From Io17-Chloro-G2 sp034420695 (GTDB lineage Bacteria > Chloroflexota > Dehalococcoidia > Lucifugimonadales > UBA3495): a stretch of 64,000 nucleotides of DNA. The stretch covers positions 1 to 64,000 of the forward strand of contig DAOULB010000040.1 of NCBI GenBank assembly GCA_034420695.1, written 5' to 3'. Both the position numbers and the translations under genes were made by a program. Under the pieces are notes generated by a model. It saw only the letters and a list, made by a program, of their open reading frames with translations, had not been told where the DNA came from and did not search any database. Every line of letters starts with the position of its first letter. Position 1 is the stretch's first letter. Positions 1 through 8,021 of the stretch are shown here, piece by piece.

Positions 1-609
1 CGTGGCTGCATAGACGCTGCGGGGCCGGTCAGGGCTCAGGTCAAGGCAGTGGACGTCGTCGTTGGTGCCTTGGAGTTGTTGCCAGGTGTCTCCGCCGTCA
101 TCGGAACGAATTATGCCGCCAACTTCGACCCCGGCGAACATACGACGCGGATCATCTGGGGCCAAGCGCAGGTCCCGGACATGGGAGTCCCGGGTGGGGG
201 CGTGAAAGCCCCATGCAGAGGACTCGGGCACGGCCCGGAAGCCGGCGCACTCTTCCCAGCTGTCACCACCGTCCTTGGAGCGGTAGATGGACGCAGGTTC
301 GCTGCCGGCGTACACCAATTGGGGGTCTTGGGGATCAACCACGACGCTATGAGCGTAGATAGACGGGTAGGAGTCCAATCTCTGCCAAGTATCGCCGCCG
401 TCGGTGGTGCGGAAGAGACAGGACTCGTACGCGGCCAAGTAGGCCCGGGCGGGTGCGGAAGAGCAGGCAGAGAGACGCGCGGCGGCGTGCTCCAAGGGAT
501 GGACGGAAGACTGCTGCCAAGTTTTGCCGCCGTCCTGGGTGGACACTGCGCACACCCCGTCGTGCATTCCCACGTACAGACGCTTGGCATCGGTTCTTGC
601 TTGCATCAT
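1..609 (-). CDS. BNR/Asp-box repeat beta-propeller protein (partial, C-terminus off window)
   Basis: Open reading frame entering from the left edge. Reading inward from the start it repeats the Asp-box pattern S/T-x-D-G-G-x-T-W at least four times (QDGGKTW, TDGGDTW, KDGGDSW, DDGGDTW), spaced 40-60 residues apart, with 'DPQDPQLVYAGS'-type linkers. This is typical of sialidase-like or photosystem-assembly-like beta-propellers (exo-alpha-sialidase/WD40-YVTN-like proteins). No signal peptide is visible, so a cytoplasmic propeller is more likely than a secreted sialidase. Two adjacent ATG codons (609 and 606) follow a GGAG box 4 and 7 nt upstream; either may be used. The catalytic residues of true sialidases are not visible, so no enzyme activity is assigned. 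Confidence 0.8.
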   Translation of the reverse strand, partial: MMQARTDAKRLYVGMHDGVCAVSTQDGGKTWQQSSVHPLEHAAARLSACSSAPARAYLAAYESCLFRTTDGGDTWQRLDSYPSIYAHSVVVDPQDPQLVYAGSEPASIYRSKDGGDSWEECAGFRAVPESSAWGFHAPTRDSHVRDLRLAPDDPRRMFAGVEVGGIIRSDDGGDTWQQLQGTNDDVHCLDLSPDRPRSVYAAT

Positions 610-654
610 TTCACTCCGGTTTGAACAGGATGGTTTTCGAGTCGAATTGTCCTG

Positions 655-1725
655 CTAGTTGAAATGGGTTTCCACCAGCTGGTGGCCAGCGTTCTCAGTG
701 TAGGCCTCTTCCCGGAAGAGGGACAAGCTTTTCATCACCGGGTTGTCCTGGATGGAGAAGAGAATGGCTTCCTGCCCCGACTCGTTCCCATGCTCATGCC
801 AAGACCAGGATGGCACCGCAAACAGGTCTCCACGCCTCCAGTCGAAGCGCTGCCCATCGATGATGCTATAACCTTGACCTTCGAACACCTGATAGACCGT
901 GCTGGTGGTGTGGCGGTGGGCTTTACCCTTGACACCGGGGCGGACGAGCTGAATCCAGCAGGCCAGGGTACGCAGCACAGGTCCGCCGGTGCTGGGGTCG
1001 GAAAACTCCAGAGCAACGTCGTCGAAGGGGCTGGAATCGACCTTGGATAGTTCGTACAGGGCTTGGTAGGTGTGGTCCCACTTGTAAAGAAGCAGGGGTG
1101 AGTACGGGGTGCCGGAGGACTGCCAAGCAGGCCGCAATGAGCCGGAACCGTAGCGCTTCAGCGAGTCTCCGATGCCGACTACCGGGTGCTGGTCTTCAGG
1201 GTATTGCTCGAAGAAGGTGGCGTCCAAGTTCTGCACCAAGGGCACGTCCAAACCATCCAGCCACACCATGGGCGAGACGCCTTCACTATTGTGGTCGTGC
1301 CAAGTCCAAGATGGAGTGAGTATGAGGTCCCCGCGCTCCATGTAGCATTTGTCGCCGTCCACGGTGGTGTACACTCCCTCGCCCTCCAGCACCCAGCGGA
1401 TGGCGGTAGGGGTATGCCGGTGGGCAGGCGCACACTCTCCCGGCAGGAGGAGCTGCAGGGCGGCAGTTATCGTGTGGGTAGTCCCGTAGCGCAACCCGGG
1501 GTTGGCCAGTCTAAGGATTCGTCTCTCCACGTCCCGGTCGGGGGTCACCACCTCGCCGCTGCGGTGGACCAGGGGCTCCACGTCGGCCCAGCGCCAAAGG
1601 AATGGGACGGTCTTTGGGGCCTCGTCTTCGCCGCGGCCCAGCCATCCGGGCACGAGGCCGGACTCCTTGGTCTTGTCGTAGAACTGCTCCATTTCCTGAG
1701 GGCTAATCTTTCCCTGGATAGTCAT
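655..1725 (-). CDS. Bicupin, gentisate 1,2-dioxygenase-like
   Basis: A 356-residue protein with two cupin domains. The N-terminal one has H-R-H (PAHRHTPTAIRW) and a later H-D-H (SWTWHDH); the C-terminal one has the matching KAHRHTTSTVYQV and SWSWHEH. This two-barrel layout, the stretch MVWLDGLDVPL and the SSGTPYSPLLLY segment are characteristic of gentisate 1,2-dioxygenase and close salicylate/hydroxynaphthoate dioxygenases, which use Fe(II) and O2 to cleave gentisate to maleylpyruvate. The histidine sets look intact in both halves. The start is supported by GGAGG 7 nt upstream of the ATG. No maleylpyruvate isomerase or fumarylpyruvate hydrolase is adjacent, so the true aromatic substrate is uncertain. 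Confidence 0.85.
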   Translation of the reverse strand: MTIQGKISPQEMEQFYDKTKESGLVPGWLGRGEDEAPKTVPFLWRWADVEPLVHRSGEVVTPDRDVERRILRLANPGLRYGTTHTITAALQLLLPGECAPAHRHTPTAIRWVLEGEGVYTTVDGDKCYMERGDLILTPSWTWHDHNSEGVSPMVWLDGLDVPLVQNLDATFFEQYPEDQHPVVGIGDSLKRYGSGSLRPAWQSSGTPYSPLLLYKWDHTYQALYELSKVDSSPFDDVALEFSDPSTGGPVLRTLACWIQLVRPGVKGKAHRHTTSTVYQVFEGQGYSIIDGQRFDWRRGDLFAVPSWSWHEHGNESGQEAILFSIQDNPVMKSLSLFREEAYTENAGHQLVETHFN

Positions 1726-2276
1726 GGGCGACCTCCGGTGGATGGATTCCCGTGTATAGCCTGTTGAAGAAGGCTGAATACGGGAGTATGCAGCCGGACG
1801 GTGCGGGGTCGGGCGGGGCGCCGAAAATCCAGGCGTCAGAGCATGGTGGCGTCCGGTGTCCGAATTGTATTTACAGGCAATGCAGGCGTCAAGAAAGAGG
1901 ACGGGAATGCCGATGTAATGGCGCCGAGCCCGCCTGGGCGTTCCTCACGACAGGCCCGTTTCCAGACGGAGAGGGTTGACGGGCGGCACAGCCCCGTAGA
2001 TTGGCAACAGATTATCCGCCAGCGCAGGCCACACCTTCGTTTGGCGGGAAGGAAATTGCGGCTGGGATTAGATTTTTTGGCCGAGCCTTCCTGGCCCTGG
2101 CCTGCCGGAGACAGCGAGCCATTCAAAGGATTCTCTCAATAACTCCGGCGTCAGCGGTGAGGGTTGGTGTTCCCCCCTTGTCCTGGAGGGGCGGGTTTCA
2201 AACCCACCCCTACCACCAAGTCCAAAAGAACTTACGCTGTCTTTATCGAGGCTGGCCTCAGGCTTCCTTCCCAGTT
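1726..2276. other. Intergenic region, no convincing gene
   Basis: About 550 bp between the bicupin and the small unknown gene. Short reading frames on both strands have low-complexity Arg/Pro/Ser-rich translations and no ribosome site. The only structured feature seen is the near-perfect palindrome at 2187-2211. Confidence 0.6.
2187..2211. repeat. REP-like palindrome
   Basis: A 25-bp palindrome with 12-bp arms (AGGGGCGGGTTT and AAACCCACCCCT), one mismatched pair (C2192/A2206) and a one-base centre. It lies in non-coding DNA 66 bp past the 3' end of the small gene at 2277-2609. No T-run follows on either strand, so it is not a clear terminator. The form resembles REP-type palindromic repeats, but only one copy was seen here. 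Confidence 0.5.
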
Positions 2277-2609
2277 CTAGGCATCCAAGGCGAGGAGGGC
2301 GTTGTAAGGGAAGTCCCGGGCGCAGGGCAACAGCCGGTAGAGCAGCTTCTGGGCTTCGGGGGCGGTGTTCTTGGTCTGGCACTCCTCCAGGTACTTGACG
2401 GCGCCCATGTGGGAGGTGAGCTTGACGCCGGCGGCGGCGACCTTGCTGGGGAAGGTGTGGGGTTCGGGCACGGGCTGGCTGCCGGCCAGGGCGATGCCCC
2501 ACTTGAGGGCGAATTCACAGACCAGGTGGTGGAGCTCGATAACGGCCAGTTCCAGGGCCAGCTTGCTGCGAAGGGCGTCGATGCGCCGGCGTATTTCATT
2601 GAGATGCAT
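2277..2609 (-). CDS. Small conserved-looking protein of unknown function
   Basis: A 110-residue protein I do not recognise. The start ATG is preceded by a strong AAAGGAGA box 11 nt upstream, which supports a real gene. It is mostly helical in appearance: an amphipathic N-terminus (HLNEIRRRIDALRSKLALEL), a histidine pair with a cysteine (ELHHLVCEF), and a leucine-rich C-terminal helix. No membrane segment or signal peptide is visible. It stands alone between non-coding stretches, downstream of the repeat array next to rnpB. A small regulatory or structural protein is possible but nothing in the sequence assigns a role. Confidence 0.6.
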   Translation of the reverse strand: MHLNEIRRRIDALRSKLALELAVIELHHLVCEFALKWGIALAGSQPVPEPHTFPSKVAAAGVKLTSHMGAVKYLEECQTKNTAPEAQKLLYRLLPCARDFPYNALLALDA

Positions 2610-3267
2610 GGTGCGATGGTCTCCTTTACGATTTAGCTGATGGGCTTCCCGGGTGCGATGATGGGCAGAGCTTACTCCGGAGGAGGACCGGGGCCGGAAA
2701 TTTTAGTTTCCCTCTCATTTCCTCTCATTCCCTCTCATATTTGCGGCCGGGTGGGGTCCGGGGAGGCCGCGGGCTTCGGCCCGAGCATGGGGCCGTATTT
2801 TTTGTTTTCCCCGCCGATTTCCGTCATTTCCCACCACTTTGCGGGTTCAGCAGGGTCCGGGGAGGCTGCGGGCTGCGAGCAAAGCTGGGGCCAAGAATTT
2901 TAAATTCCCCACGATTTCCCGCCATTTTCCACCACTTTGGGGGTCTGGAGGGGCCGGCGAAGTCCGGGGAGGGTTGAGCACCGAGTTGGAGGAACTTGAG
3001 CTTGAAAAGGTTTCCTTGGGTCCGACTGTTGGGCATTGGACTCCCGGCGGCCTCAGTGGCCGGTTGGACTGGGACGCCACGAGGGCAGACCGCGTGGTGC
3101 CCTGAAATTCATGCTAGAGAGCCGCAATCCTGGATGGCAAGGGCCGAGTGTCAGTAAACGGGGACCGTTTCCAGCACTTGGCCTTGCGGCGTTTTTTCTG
3201 GTCCGGGACTTGCGGGGCCCAGGGGATTGGCAGAACGGGGTTGGGCTGGAGGGCATTGCCGGTCAGC
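2610..3267. other. Non-coding stretch upstream of rnpB
   Basis: This 650-bp stretch has no reading frame with a credible start and composition. It holds the degenerate tandem repeats described at 2700-2980. From about 3000 to 3267 I see nothing recognisable other than the approach to the rnpB promoter. Confidence 0.6.
2700..2980. repeat. Degenerate tandem repeat, about 100-bp period, three units
   Basis: Each unit has an AT-rich half (an ATTTTxxxTTTCCC-like stretch followed by CATTTCC... and CACTTTGCGG) and a GC-rich half containing GTCCGGGGAGG. The GTCCGGGG anchor recurs at 2756, 2855 and 2962, spacings of 99 and 107 bp. Units two and three share the CCACCACTTTG block. The first unit also contains three short CTCTCATT-type repeats (2710-2738). 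Units have diverged, and none is coding. Confidence 0.7.
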
Positions 3268-3297
3268 TTGACCCTTAAATCAACCCGGTGCTAGAGT
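3268..3297 (+). promoter_or_regulatory. Sigma70-type promoter for rnpB
   Basis: TTGACC (3268-3273) and TAGAGT (3292-3297) separated by 18 bp. Transcription would start near 3304-3306, a few bases before the P1 helix of RNase P RNA at 3311. Confidence 0.65.
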
Positions 3298-3310
3298 TCG
3301 CGGGGATGAA

Positions 3311-3760
3311 TCGTGCAGACCGGGTGGCCGCCGCCCCGGCCTGAACAGGGCCGAGGGGGAGGAAAGTCCGGGCTCCACCGGACAGGGTGCTGGGTAACTC
3401 CCAGGCTCCGGCCCGGAAGTCTCTTTTTGGAGGCTGCCGGGACGGGGACGGAAAGTGGCACAGAAACATACCGTCCGCCCCGGTGGCTAAGGCCGCCCTG
3501 GCGGGTAAGGGTGAAATCGGACGGTAAGAGCGTCCGGCAAGTTGCGGTGACGCAACGGCGGCTAAACCCCACCCGGAGCAAGGCCAAATAGGGGGACCAT
3601 GGGCGTCCGGCCCGTCCCCGGGTTGGCCGCTTGACCCCTGCGGAGACGCTGTCCCGCCGCAAGGATGGGAACCCGCGGGCGAAGGCCCGCGGAGTGGGCT
3701 AGATAGATGGTCACCGTCCGCATTGAGCGGAAACAGAACCCGGCTTACAGGTTTGCGCGA
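3311..3760 (+). ncRNA. rnpB: RNase P RNA, bacterial type A
   Basis: Catalytic RNA of RNase P, which matures tRNA 5' ends. All landmark blocks of the bacterial A-type RNA occur in order: GAGGAAAGTCCGGGCTCC near 3358-3375, CACAGAAACATACCG near 3458, AAGGGTGAAA...GGTAAGAGC around 3508-3532, AGATAGATGGTCACCG near 3701, and ACAGAACCCGGCTTAC near 3733. The ends were set from helix P1: bases 3311-3321 pair with 3750-3760 (including G-U pairs) and pairing stops just outside. The RNA is about 450 nt, longer than the E. coli molecule (377 nt), so one or more peripheral helices are extended. Confidence 0.95.
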
Positions 3761-3858
3761 CTCCTCCCTTTGTGAAAGCCCTTTCCAATTCTGATGCCGA
3801 ACCGAGCGGGGGGAGTTCCGACCACAGGGAGCACTGATGAGGGCGCGGACAAGGGCCG

Positions 3859-4371
3859 ATGATTGACTACCGGGAACATTCCTGCCGCATGGTTATAGAA
3901 GGTCTGGAAGCCATCGGCATCCAGTATTTCATCCACGTTCCCGACAGCTTCGGAGCCCCGGTGATTTCGCATTTCCAAGAACACCCGCAGGTCCGTTCCT
4001 TCCCGGTGGCGAAGGAGGAAGAAGGGATAGGAATCGCTGCGGGCTTGTCCATGACCGGCAAAAGGAGCGTCCTGTTTTACCAGGACACCGGGTTGGGCAA
4101 CTCCATCGGCGCACTAACAACCTACGCCGCGGCTTATCACGTGCCGATGCTGCTGCTGGTGGTCCGCCGGGGCGGGTTCGGCGAGTTCAACGCAGCCAAC
4201 TTCATGTTCAGCGAGACCGCGGTGGACATGGTGGAGACCATGCGCATCAAGTCGTTTGTGCTGGACTACCGGGTGCCGTTGGACCAATGGGTACAGGCCA
4301 TCAAGCAGGCATACGACTACTGTGAAATGACCCACCGGCCGATTGTGATGTTTCTCAATCTCAAGGACTAG
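3859..4371 (+). CDS. ThDP-dependent decarboxylase, alpha (PYR) subunit; sulfopyruvate decarboxylase ComD-like
   Basis: A 170-residue stand-alone pyrimidine-binding domain of thiamine-diphosphate enzymes. Conserved acidic residues at E53-E55, followed by GIGIAAGLSMTGK, correspond to the glutamate that activates ThDP. The following YQDTGLGNSIGAL segment is typical of sulfopyruvate or phosphonopyruvate decarboxylase alpha chains (ComD family). The beta subunit begins 9 nt downstream, so the two form one heteromeric enzyme. In methanogens ComDE makes sulfoacetaldehyde for coenzyme M; here no other coenzyme M genes are seen, so degradation of a 2-oxo acid (sulfopyruvate, phosphonopyruvate or similar) is a better guess. 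Confidence 0.8.
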   Translation: MIDYREHSCRMVIEGLEAIGIQYFIHVPDSFGAPVISHFQEHPQVRSFPVAKEEEGIGIAAGLSMTGKRSVLFYQDTGLGNSIGALTTYAAAYHVPMLLLVVRRGGFGEFNAANFMFSETAVDMVETMRIKSFVLDYRVPLDQWVQAIKQAYDYCEMTHRPIVMFLNLKD

Positions 4372-4380
4372 GACGACGAT

Positions 4381-4959
4381 TTGGCAGTCCCGCGCATCGA
4401 GGCCTTGCGCCTGATCTCCCGACACTTCCCCGACGATCCGGTGGTGTTCACTTGCGGCGCGACCAGCAGGGAGGCCGCCTCGTTGGAACAGCGGCCCAAC
4501 CACCTTTGCGTGGTGGACTCAATGGGGTTGGTCAGCTCGATTGTCCTGGGCTTGGGGTTGGGACTGGAGGAGCAGCCGGGACGCCGGGTGGTGGGCGTGG
4601 AGGGCGACGGCGGAATGCTGGCCAACCTGAACTCGCTGGCCACGATAGGGTATTTGCAGCCGAAGAACCTGCTGCTGATAGTGCTGGATAACGAGAGCTA
4701 CGGCTCTACCGGCGGGCAACCCACCTTTACCACCAAGCTCGACTTGGCTGACATTGCCGCGGGATGCGGCCTCAAGACTTGGAAGGTCAAGGACTTGGAA
4801 GGTTTGGACGAGGCCATCACCCGGTCGGCGCTGTCACCGGGGCCGGGCTTCATCCTGATGAAGATTGCCCCTGGCAACGAGGCTGTGCCGTTGCTGCTGG
4901 AAGACCCGGTGGCAATGGGAGACCGCTTCACGAAGTGGCTGTCCACCTCCGGCAGTTAG
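4381..4959 (+). CDS. ThDP-dependent decarboxylase, beta (PP) subunit; sulfopyruvate decarboxylase ComE-like
   Basis: A 192-residue diphosphate-binding domain that completes the enzyme begun at 3859. The Mg/ThDP motif starts at GDG (75-77) and ends at N104 (VLDNESYG), the expected spacing. The early VDSMGLVSSIVLGLGL segment matches the start of TPP_enzyme_C domains in split decarboxylases. It starts with TTG directly after the alpha gene, with no other in-frame start that keeps the domain complete. The split alpha/beta arrangement favours the ComDE or phosphonopyruvate decarboxylase group over acetolactate synthases; the exact 2-oxo acid cannot be read from the sequence. Confidence 0.8.
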   Translation: MAVPRIEALRLISRHFPDDPVVFTCGATSREAASLEQRPNHLCVVDSMGLVSSIVLGLGLGLEEQPGRRVVGVEGDGGMLANLNSLATIGYLQPKNLLLIVLDNESYGSTGGQPTFTTKLDLADIAAGCGLKTWKVKDLEGLDEAITRSALSPGPGFILMKIAPGNEAVPLLLEDPVAMGDRFTKWLSTSGS

Positions 4960-5119
4960 CTAACGAGAGGCGCCGAAAAACGTGACCTTGGTTGATGATT
5001 CCAACGCCAGCATTTATCATTGGGCAGCTGCGCCACGCGGCTGTCAGTGAACCGGCCTGATTTCCCTTGGCACTAGTTTCCATAGGCAGCGGCAACACGC
5101 CGTTGTCCCATTTGGGTTG

Positions 5120-5776
5120 ATGTTTCTGGACCTGCACAGTCATTCGGTATCCTCCGACGACTCCAGAGCCACCGTCGAGCAGTACTTGAAGTGGATTCAG
5201 GTGCTGCGGCGCCGGGGGTTCACGGTGGACGGCATCGTTCTGACCGAACACCGGAAGTTTGATTTCGACCTCGACTACTCCACCTTGGCCCAGCAATACG
5301 GCGTCCTGGTAATGAAGGCCTCCGAACTGGATACCCGTTTCGGGCATTTCCTGGTGTACGGGGTCTCGGAGGGGCTGGCCGGGGACGTGGACTTCTCCGA
5401 CGTGCGGATGGACGCCAGGGAGCTTATGGAGGCGGCCAGCCACCACGGGGCGATTGCCATCCCCGCCCACCCGGGCCGGGCCGGAATAGGGCTGGTCAAC
5501 TACATTGAGCAGGGCGAGGAATTCAGCGGTTTGGCAATTGTAGAGAGATTGAACGGCGGCAGCCGGCCCGGCGAGAACGAACTGGCGGTGGAACTGTGCG
5601 AGAAGGGGGGCTACGCCGGAATCGGCGGCAGCGATGCCCACCTCACCAGCCATATTGCCACCTGCTTGACCAGTTTTCCCGGCGACATCATCAAAATGGA
5701 AGATTTGGTGGAAGCGCTGCAGGCCGGGGATTTCCGCCCGGTCCGCTTGGAGGACACCGCTACGGTAGTGCCCTAG
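5120..5776 (+). CDS. PHP-domain phosphoesterase
   Basis: A 218-residue PHP (polymerase and histidinol phosphatase) domain. Metal ligands are visible in order: H6-x-H8 (LDLHSHS), E-H (VLTEHRKF), a later E (KASELDTRFGHF), H-P-G-R (AIPAHPGR) and the terminal G-S-D-A-H. This is the full set for a trinuclear metal phosphoesterase. Such short PHP proteins hydrolyse nucleotide or sugar phosphates; substrate is unknown here. A TTG lies directly before the ATG at 5120; the ATG is preferred since it matches the usual N-terminal strand. No strong ribosome site is visible. It lies between the decarboxylase pair and the MaoC genes on the same strand. Confidence 0.85.
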   Translation: MFLDLHSHSVSSDDSRATVEQYLKWIQVLRRRGFTVDGIVLTEHRKFDFDLDYSTLAQQYGVLVMKASELDTRFGHFLVYGVSEGLAGDVDFSDVRMDARELMEAASHHGAIAIPAHPGRAGIGLVNYIEQGEEFSGLAIVERLNGGSRPGENELAVELCEKGGYAGIGGSDAHLTSHIATCLTSFPGDIIKMEDLVEALQAGDFRPVRLEDTATVVP

Positions 5777-5877
5777 AAGGGCCGCTGCAGGACTTCATTG
5801 CGGTCAAATGACACAAGGTCCCAGTGCACCCCTTCATTAGAGCAGCCGCAGATGGCCTGAGATAGAGGAGACTGAAC

Positions 5878-6324
5878 ATGGCCTTGGAGCTGGAATACGA
5901 TAAATCCCTGTACGGTGTGGAGCACCGGGCCGGTCCTTTCCCCGTCACCCGGGAGTTAATCCAGTCCTTTGCCCAAGGCATCGGCGAGACGAGCCCGATA
6001 TTCACCGAAGATGAAGCAGCCCAGGAGGCGGGTCACCCGGGAGTCGTGGCTCCCCCCACTTTCTGCACCATTTTTGTCCGCCAGATTCAGCTTCCGAGCA
6101 TTAACCTGAACTTCGGGAAGAACTCCATGCACGCCGGCCAGAGGGTGCAGGCGCTGGCCCCGATTTGCGCCGGCGACCAACTCAACGCTTCCTCCCACCT
6201 GAAGGACGTTTACGCCAAAACCGGGCGCACCGGCACCATGGTGTTCGTGGTGTGGGAGACGACCTTCACCAACCAGGACGGAGAAGTGGTTGCAGAGGTG
6301 GAGGAGTCCTTCGCCCGCCGGTAA
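5878..6324 (+). CDS. MaoC-like dehydratase N-terminal (hot-dog) protein
   Basis: A 148-residue protein resembling the FAS1-type N-terminal hot-dog domain of MaoC dehydratases, with the characteristic PFPVTRELIQSFAQGIGE...SPIFTEDEAAQEAG opening and a PPTF segment. Such half-size proteins pair with a catalytic MaoC partner to form an (R)-specific enoyl-CoA hydratase or acyl dehydratase. A second hot-dog protein is encoded 74 bp downstream, which fits a heterodimer. A GAGGAGA ribosome site precedes the ATG. The substrate acyl-CoA is not known; the nearby thiolase, CoA-transferase and VOC genes suggest acyl-CoA catabolism. Confidence 0.8.
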   Translation: MALELEYDKSLYGVEHRAGPFPVTRELIQSFAQGIGETSPIFTEDEAAQEAGHPGVVAPPTFCTIFVRQIQLPSINLNFGKNSMHAGQRVQALAPICAGDQLNASSHLKDVYAKTGRTGTMVFVVWETTFTNQDGEVVAEVEESFARR

Positions 6325-6398
6325 CGGCGATTCACAATCGGCAAGAAGTTCCCGTGGAAGGCAGCATAGACAGGACTGACCCCGGAACCAGGAGAGAA

Positions 6399-6821
6399 AT
6401 GCCCTACTTCGAAGACTTTGACTTGGGGGACGAAATCGGCCCCTTGGAAATAGCCGCCAGCGACGAGCAGGTTTCCGACTTCTGCAACATCTGGGAGCGG
6501 GAAACACCCAGCCGTTTTACTGATGCCGCCGCTGCCGCGGAGAGCGGCCTGCCCGGTCCCATAGTGCCGGGGATCATGAGCATGGCCCTGATGGCCCGCC
6601 TGTTCACGGACTGGGCTGGCGCCGGTGCGCTGAAGGACATGGACGTGGTGTTTCGCCAGCCGGTGCCGCACAACAAGCCACTGATAGTTTCGGCCACCAT
6701 CACCGACACCCGGCAGGAGGACTCGGAAAACCTGATCGAGTGCGACGTGTTGATGACGGGACCGGAAGGCCAACGGTACGTGGGCGGCAAGGCGATTCTC
6801 TCCCTGCCCAGCAGGGATTAG
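6399..6821 (+). CDS. MaoC-family hot-dog dehydratase subunit
   Basis: A 140-residue MaoC-like protein (FEDFDLGDEIGPLE opening, then FTDAAAAAESG and PGIMSMALMARLFTDW). The opening and the central PGIMSM helix are typical of the catalytic MaoC half that supplies the D/H dyad in hydratase 2 enzymes; the dyad itself is not clear-cut here (FTDAAAA where D-x-x-x-x-H is usual), so the active site may be modified. The start at 6399 is set by a GGAGAG box 2-8 nt upstream; upstream in-frame codons lack a ribosome site and overlap the previous gene. Presumed partner of the protein at 5878. Confidence 0.75.
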   Translation: MPYFEDFDLGDEIGPLEIAASDEQVSDFCNIWERETPSRFTDAAAAAESGLPGPIVPGIMSMALMARLFTDWAGAGALKDMDVVFRQPVPHNKPLIVSATITDTRQEDSENLIECDVLMTGPEGQRYVGGKAILSLPSRD

Positions 6822-6829
6822 GTGTTGAA

Positions 6830-6881
6830 CTACGGACGGGAACCGAGCTACGGACGGGAACCGAGCTACGGACGAAAGCCG
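6830..6881. repeat. Short tandem repeat, 18-bp unit, about 2.9 copies
   Basis: CTACGGACGGGAACCGAG occurs at 6830-6847 and 6848-6865, with a third, changed copy at 6866-6881. It sits in the 94-bp gap between the MaoC and VOC genes, right after a stop codon, and is not coding. Confidence 0.85.
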
Positions 6882-6915
6882 ATTCCCAATTCCCGACAGA
6901 GGAGCGTGACTGGGT

Positions 6916-7818
6916 ATGTTGCACCGGCTGCGCCAGATGGCATTTCTGGTCAAGGACATGAAGGCGGCGGAGGAACTTTACCGGAATGCCTTGGGAATGG
7001 AGTCGTGCCGCTCGGGGGAGTTGGGCCAGTTCGGAATGTTCAACTCCATCCTCCACGCAGGAAACGGGACCTTTGTGGAACTGCTGCAGCCGATGGGGAC
7101 TGAGTCGGCAGGGCAGAGGTTCTTGGACCGGAGGGGAGAGGCCCCGTACCTTCTGATTTTTGAGACCAAGGAATACGACGGGCTGCTGGACCACCTGAAA
7201 GAGCAGGGGGTACGCATCACCGGAGAGGCGGACCGCCCGGAAACGAAGCAGGCGTTTATTCATCCTTCATCCGCCAATGGAGCCTTCCTGGAAATTGTCG
7301 AGGTTAAAGGCCAGAACGCTTGGCCGGCCGGAGGACAGAACTGGGCAGAGAAGAAACCGCTGACCAGGCAGTTGCGGCAAGCCGCGGTGCTGGTGAAAGA
7401 CCTGAACCAGGCGACGGAACGGTGGGAAGAGCTGTTCGGCATCAAGCCGACCAAGCGATTCCAAGTGAGTTTCACCGACTTGGAAATCGCCATCCTGCCG
7501 CTGGGAGATGGGGAGACCTTCATCGAACTGGCCCAGCCAACCAGCGAGGACACCACTTCTGCCCGGTTCCTTGCCCGGTACGGGGAGGGCATCTACCTGA
7601 CCATTTACCAGATCGACGATTCCTTGGACATGGATGCCCACTTGGAGGGACTGGGCGCCCGGTACACCACCTCCCGCCGGACGGCCAACTACGCCAACAC
7701 CAATTTCAACAGCATCTGGTTGCACCCGGCCTACATGATGGGGGCGTTTACCCAGTTGTCACAGGTACTGGACCCGGAGAACCCCTGGCCTCCCGCCGGC
7801 GACGACTGGTACAAATAG
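6916..7818 (+). CDS. Two-domain VOC (glyoxalase/bleomycin-resistance fold) protein
   Basis: A 300-residue protein with two vicinal-oxygen-chelate domains. Domain one starts at LRQMAFLVKDMKAAEELY and ends near FLEIVEV; domain two starts at LRQAAVLVKDLNQATERWEEL and ends near FTQLSQV. Each opens with the beta-strand and 'VKD' turn seen in methylmalonyl-CoA epimerase and glyoxalase relatives, and each has a glutamate at the usual ligand site (TFVELLQP, TFIELAQP). A typical N-terminal His ligand is replaced by Q (RQMAF, RQAAV) in both domains, so the metal site may differ from the epimerase. An AGGAG box lies upstream. It may act on an acyl-CoA or a dioxygenase-type substrate in the neighbouring pathway; function is not assigned. 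Confidence 0.75.
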   Translation: MLHRLRQMAFLVKDMKAAEELYRNALGMESCRSGELGQFGMFNSILHAGNGTFVELLQPMGTESAGQRFLDRRGEAPYLLIFETKEYDGLLDHLKEQGVRITGEADRPETKQAFIHPSSANGAFLEIVEVKGQNAWPAGGQNWAEKKPLTRQLRQAAVLVKDLNQATERWEELFGIKPTKRFQVSFTDLEIAILPLGDGETFIELAQPTSEDTTSARFLARYGEGIYLTIYQIDDSLDMDAHLEGLGARYTTSRRTANYANTNFNSIWLHPAYMMGAFTQLSQVLDPENPWPPAGDDWYK

Positions 7819-7975
7819 GACCGGCCGGGCGGCCCGCCAAGGGAGGGAGGCGGCTGCAACGGCGCGAATCCGCGAATCAGGGCGGCGACTCAATGCATGC
7901 TCGGGCTGGAACGCACTCACGGAGGCGGCAAGTGGATGGCTCCGCTTCTGCGTACTTTAGCGTGTGTGATTCGCG

Positions 7976-8004
7976 TTGACACTCCAACCGGGCTGCCCTA
8001 GAAT
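7976..8004 (+). promoter_or_regulatory. Sigma70-type promoter for rplU-rpmA-rpmE
   Basis: TTGACA (7976-7981), 17-bp spacer, TAGAAT (7999-8004): nearly consensus. Transcription from here would leave a 5' leader of only about 10 nt that still contains the GGAG ribosome site at 8012-8015. The 157 bp before it (7819-7975) shows nothing else. Confidence 0.8.
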
Positions 8005-8021
8005 AGTCAGCCGGAGATTTT

